From assembly GCA_002352545.1 (NCBI GenBank), contig DEIO01000020.1, positions 1-64,000 of the forward strand: a stretch of 64,000 nt of DNA, given 5' to 3'. Below are positions 62,402-64,000 of this stretch, piece after piece (position 1 is the first letter of the stretch; each line of letters starts with the position of its first letter). This DNA is from Patescibacteria group bacterium UBA2772 (GTDB lineage Bacteria > Patescibacteriota > Minisyncoccia > Moranbacterales > DUUL01). Under the pieces are notes generated by a model. The model was given only the letters and a program-made list of their open reading frames with translations. It was not told the origin of the DNA and searched no databases. The translations under genes were made by a program, and so were the position numbers.

Positions 62402-64000
62402 TTAGACAACTTTCAGCTTTTCCGTATTTTGATACAGCTTTTCTTGCAATCCAAAGAAATTAACTTTCACAATATCTAAATCTCCCAGTCTAAATTCTGC
62501 ATCCGAAACTGTTTGATATTTCAAATTCAAAAGTTGTGGTAATTTCTTCTCTTCAAGTTCTTCAACGCCCCTCTCGACATATTTCTCAAATACAAATTCC
62601 AAAAATTCTTTTTGTTCAGCATTCAATCCTTCCAATGCGGAATCTTTAATCTTTGCAACCCGTTCTTTTCTTGAAATTGGCTGTTTTGCAAATGAAATAT
62701 ACGAAAGCACATCGAATAAATCGCTTTTTTCTGCATCAATCATTTTTTGCACAATTCGTAATTCATCCAATCCATAGCCAAGTTCTGCAATTTGTTTCAA
62801 AAAAGTTTTTCTGGTTCTTGGATTAGACCAAATTTCTCTTAATTTATTCTCATCTTTAAAAAACTCTGGAAGTACTCCAAACATTTTCTTCAAAAAATCT
62901 TCTCCAGAAATCGGTTTTCCGTCTGCACTCCAAAAAGAAGTTGAAATCATGTGCTGAATTTCTCGCTCCTTTCCATCTCGCAATTTGATTTTTAGTTTCT
63001 TTTTCGAAACGACTCCTTCAGTTTCACTTGAATCATTATTCTCAGTAGATGTGTTCTTTATTGCTTTCGGTTCTTTTGGCAAAGGATCGTTCAATTCCTC
63101 AGTTGTCTCATCAACAGGCTCTCCGTCCCATTCTGGGTCAGAAAAATGTTTATAAGCATCTACAAAGTCATAGATTGTGAAATATTCTTTTCCATCAAAA
63201 ACTCTTGTGCCTCTTCCGATGATTTGCTTGAATTCAATCATTGAATTTACCTGTCTCATCAAAACAATGTTCCGCACATTACGAGCATCAACTCCTGTTG
63301 AAAGTTTTTGTGAAGTCGTTAGAATAGTTGGAATCGTTTTGTCATTATCCTGAAATTCTCTCAAATATTGCTCCCCCAAAGCCCCGTCATTTGCAGTAAC
63401 TCGAGCGCAATAGTTTGGTTCTTTGCTATCTTTTATTCTATTTATCAAATCACGTATCAAAAGAGCATGTCCTTGATTTGCGCAAAAAATAATTGTCTTC
63501 TCACTCTTATCAATTTCCGAAAGAACAACTTTCACTCGTTTCATTTCTCGCTCTTCAATTTCAATTGTTCTATTAAATTCAGCTTCTTCATATATCTTTC
63601 CTTCTTCAACTTCTCCTTCAATGATTTGGTCATCGGAAACATAGACATATTCATCAAGCGTTGTTTGAATTCGCTTCACTTTGAAGGGAGTCAGAAAACC
63701 ATCATTTATTCCTTCCTTCAAAGAATAGATATAAACTGGTTCACCAAAATAACGATATGTATCCACATTGTTTATCCTTTTTGGTGTTGCTGTCAGACCA
63801 ATTTGAACTGCTGGTGAAAAATATTCTAAAATTCCTCGCCAACTACCTTTATCGTTTGCACCTCCTCTATGACATTCATCAATGATAATCAAATCAAAAA
63901 AATCTGATGGATATTCTCCATAATAAGGCGTATCGTTTTTTCCACTCATGAAAGTTTGAAAAATAGTGAAAAAGATATTAGCATTCATTGGAACTTTTCC
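62402..64000 (-). CDS. hsdR: Type I restriction HsdR, EcoEI-type, truncated by window edge
   Basis: Motor subunit of a type I system of the EcoEI group. The frame is open to the window end (GKVP before the ATG at 63988), so the N-terminal nuclease and Walker A lie outside. Visible: DLIIIDECHRGGANDKGSW (Walker B), VQIGLTATPKR (III), TILTTSQKLSTGVDARNVRN and EFKQIIGRGTRVFDGKEYFT (V, VI), and an EcoEI_R_C-like C-terminus (MFGVLPEFFKDENKLREIW). It leads the minus-strand island; hsdM and hsdS may lie beyond the edge. Confidence 0.93.
   Translation of the reverse strand, partial: GKVPMNANIFFTIFQTFMSGKNDTPYYGEYPSDFFDLIIIDECHRGGANDKGSWRGILEYFSPAVQIGLTATPKRINNVDTYRYFGEPVYIYSLKEGINDGFLTPFKVKRIQTTLDEYVYVSDDQIIEGEVEEGKIYEEAEFNRTIEIEEREMKRVKVVLSEIDKSEKTIIFCANQGHALLIRDLINRIKDSKEPNYCARVTANDGALGEQYLREFQDNDKTIPTILTTSQKLSTGVDARNVRNIVLMRQVNSMIEFKQIIGRGTRVFDGKEYFTIYDFVDAYKHFSDPEWDGEPVDETTEELNDPLPKEPKAIKNTSTENNDSSETEGVVSKKKLKIKLRDGKEREIQHMISTSFWSADGKPISGEDFLKKMFGVLPEFFKDENKLREIWSNPRTRKTFLKQIAELGYGLDELRIVQKMIDAEKSDLFDVLSYISFAKQPISRKERVAKIKDSALEGLNAEQKEFLEFVFEKYVERGVEELEEKKLPQLLNLKYQTVSDAEFRLGDLDIVKVNFFGLQEKLYQNTEKLKVV

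Noticed and set aside
1..64000. Global alternative genetic code (TGA as Gly, code 25, or as Trp)
   Set aside because: Genes of more than 1000 codons read cleanly in the standard code, and Trp is encoded by TGG throughout, including in the decayed genes. Code 25 would fragment nearly every ORF.
1..64000. CRISPR arrays, rRNA, tRNA, insertion sequences
   Set aside because: No spaced direct-repeat array, transposase frame with terminal repeats, or tRNA cloverleaf was seen by eye on either strand. A tRNAscan or Infernal run would settle the RNA part.

Overview
The window is AT-rich DNA with compact, short-spaced operons and no rRNA, tRNA or CRISPR. Core enzymes (gltX, rpmA, rlmN, NIF3, archaeal-type UMP kinase) sit beside families common in candidate-phyla (Patescibacteria/CPR) genomes: C39-like and M23 peptidases, a Pif1-type helicase, VF530, DUF3048, DUF4013, SdrD-B surface protein, and a sortase carrying Ca-binding repeats. 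Most core genes lack a Shine-Dalgarno (SD) sequence. A small-genome patescibacterium is the best inference. Standard stop codons fit the long intact genes.

Layout. 1-2.6 kb: end of a type I restriction hsdR plus an AbrB-type regulator. 2.6-6.3 kb: hypothetical genes, membrane-anchored HDAC-like deacetylase, HIT, ispD-like. 6.4-14.7 kb: tight plus-strand run (NIF3, M16 protease, AI-2E-like permease, 2H phosphoesterase, WecG-type glycosyltransferase, Nudix), then gltX and a secreted C39-like peptidase. 14.7-15.6 kb: gene-free stretch with a direct repeat and a 14-bp inverted repeat. 15.6-29.7 kb: S26 peptidase, RecB-type nuclease, Pif1/YdjM operon, galE, rlmN, HD hydrolase, thermonuclease, VF530 and a CDF transporter, interleaved with at least five decayed genes. 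29.8-36.4 kb: a hairpin-rich locus, then purC, glmS and purB, all damaged, around an intact TrmB regulator. 36.4-39.2 kb: UMP kinase, SPFH protein, L27. 39.2-47.1 kb: RND efflux pump with adaptor, surface protein with its sortase, DUF2202 lipoprotein and a CsoR/CstR-type repressor. 47.1-53.6 kb: DUF3048 protein, ABC importer with frameshifted permease, hydrolase, DUF4013 protein. 53.6-64 kb: a minus-strand defence island.

How the genes work together. The clearest circuit is the CsoR-family regulon. Two minus-strand promoters, one before the repressor/DUF2202 pair and one before the adaptor/RND pump, share the same -35 and -10 hexamers and carry a GC-rich inverted repeat in the spacer. The repressor has the two Cys but lacks the His of copper CsoR, as in persulfide-sensing CstR. 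The second clear unit is a surface protein next to its likely sortase. The third is the defence island: EcoEI-type HsdR, Mrr, a conserved unknown, a membrane-anchored FtsK-gamma-like winged-helix protein, a 1115-residue helicase with a Vsr-like nuclease end, a DUF262/GmrSD-like protein and a small PD-(D/E)xK protein. A 30-bp palindromic element (one mismatch) recurs before two unrelated genes at 28.7 and 54.1 kb.

Gene decay is unusually frequent. In-frame stops and one-base frameshifts, often in short homopolymers, interrupt about twelve genes, while genes of more than 1000 codons nearby are intact. Raw reads are needed to separate real decay from assembly error.
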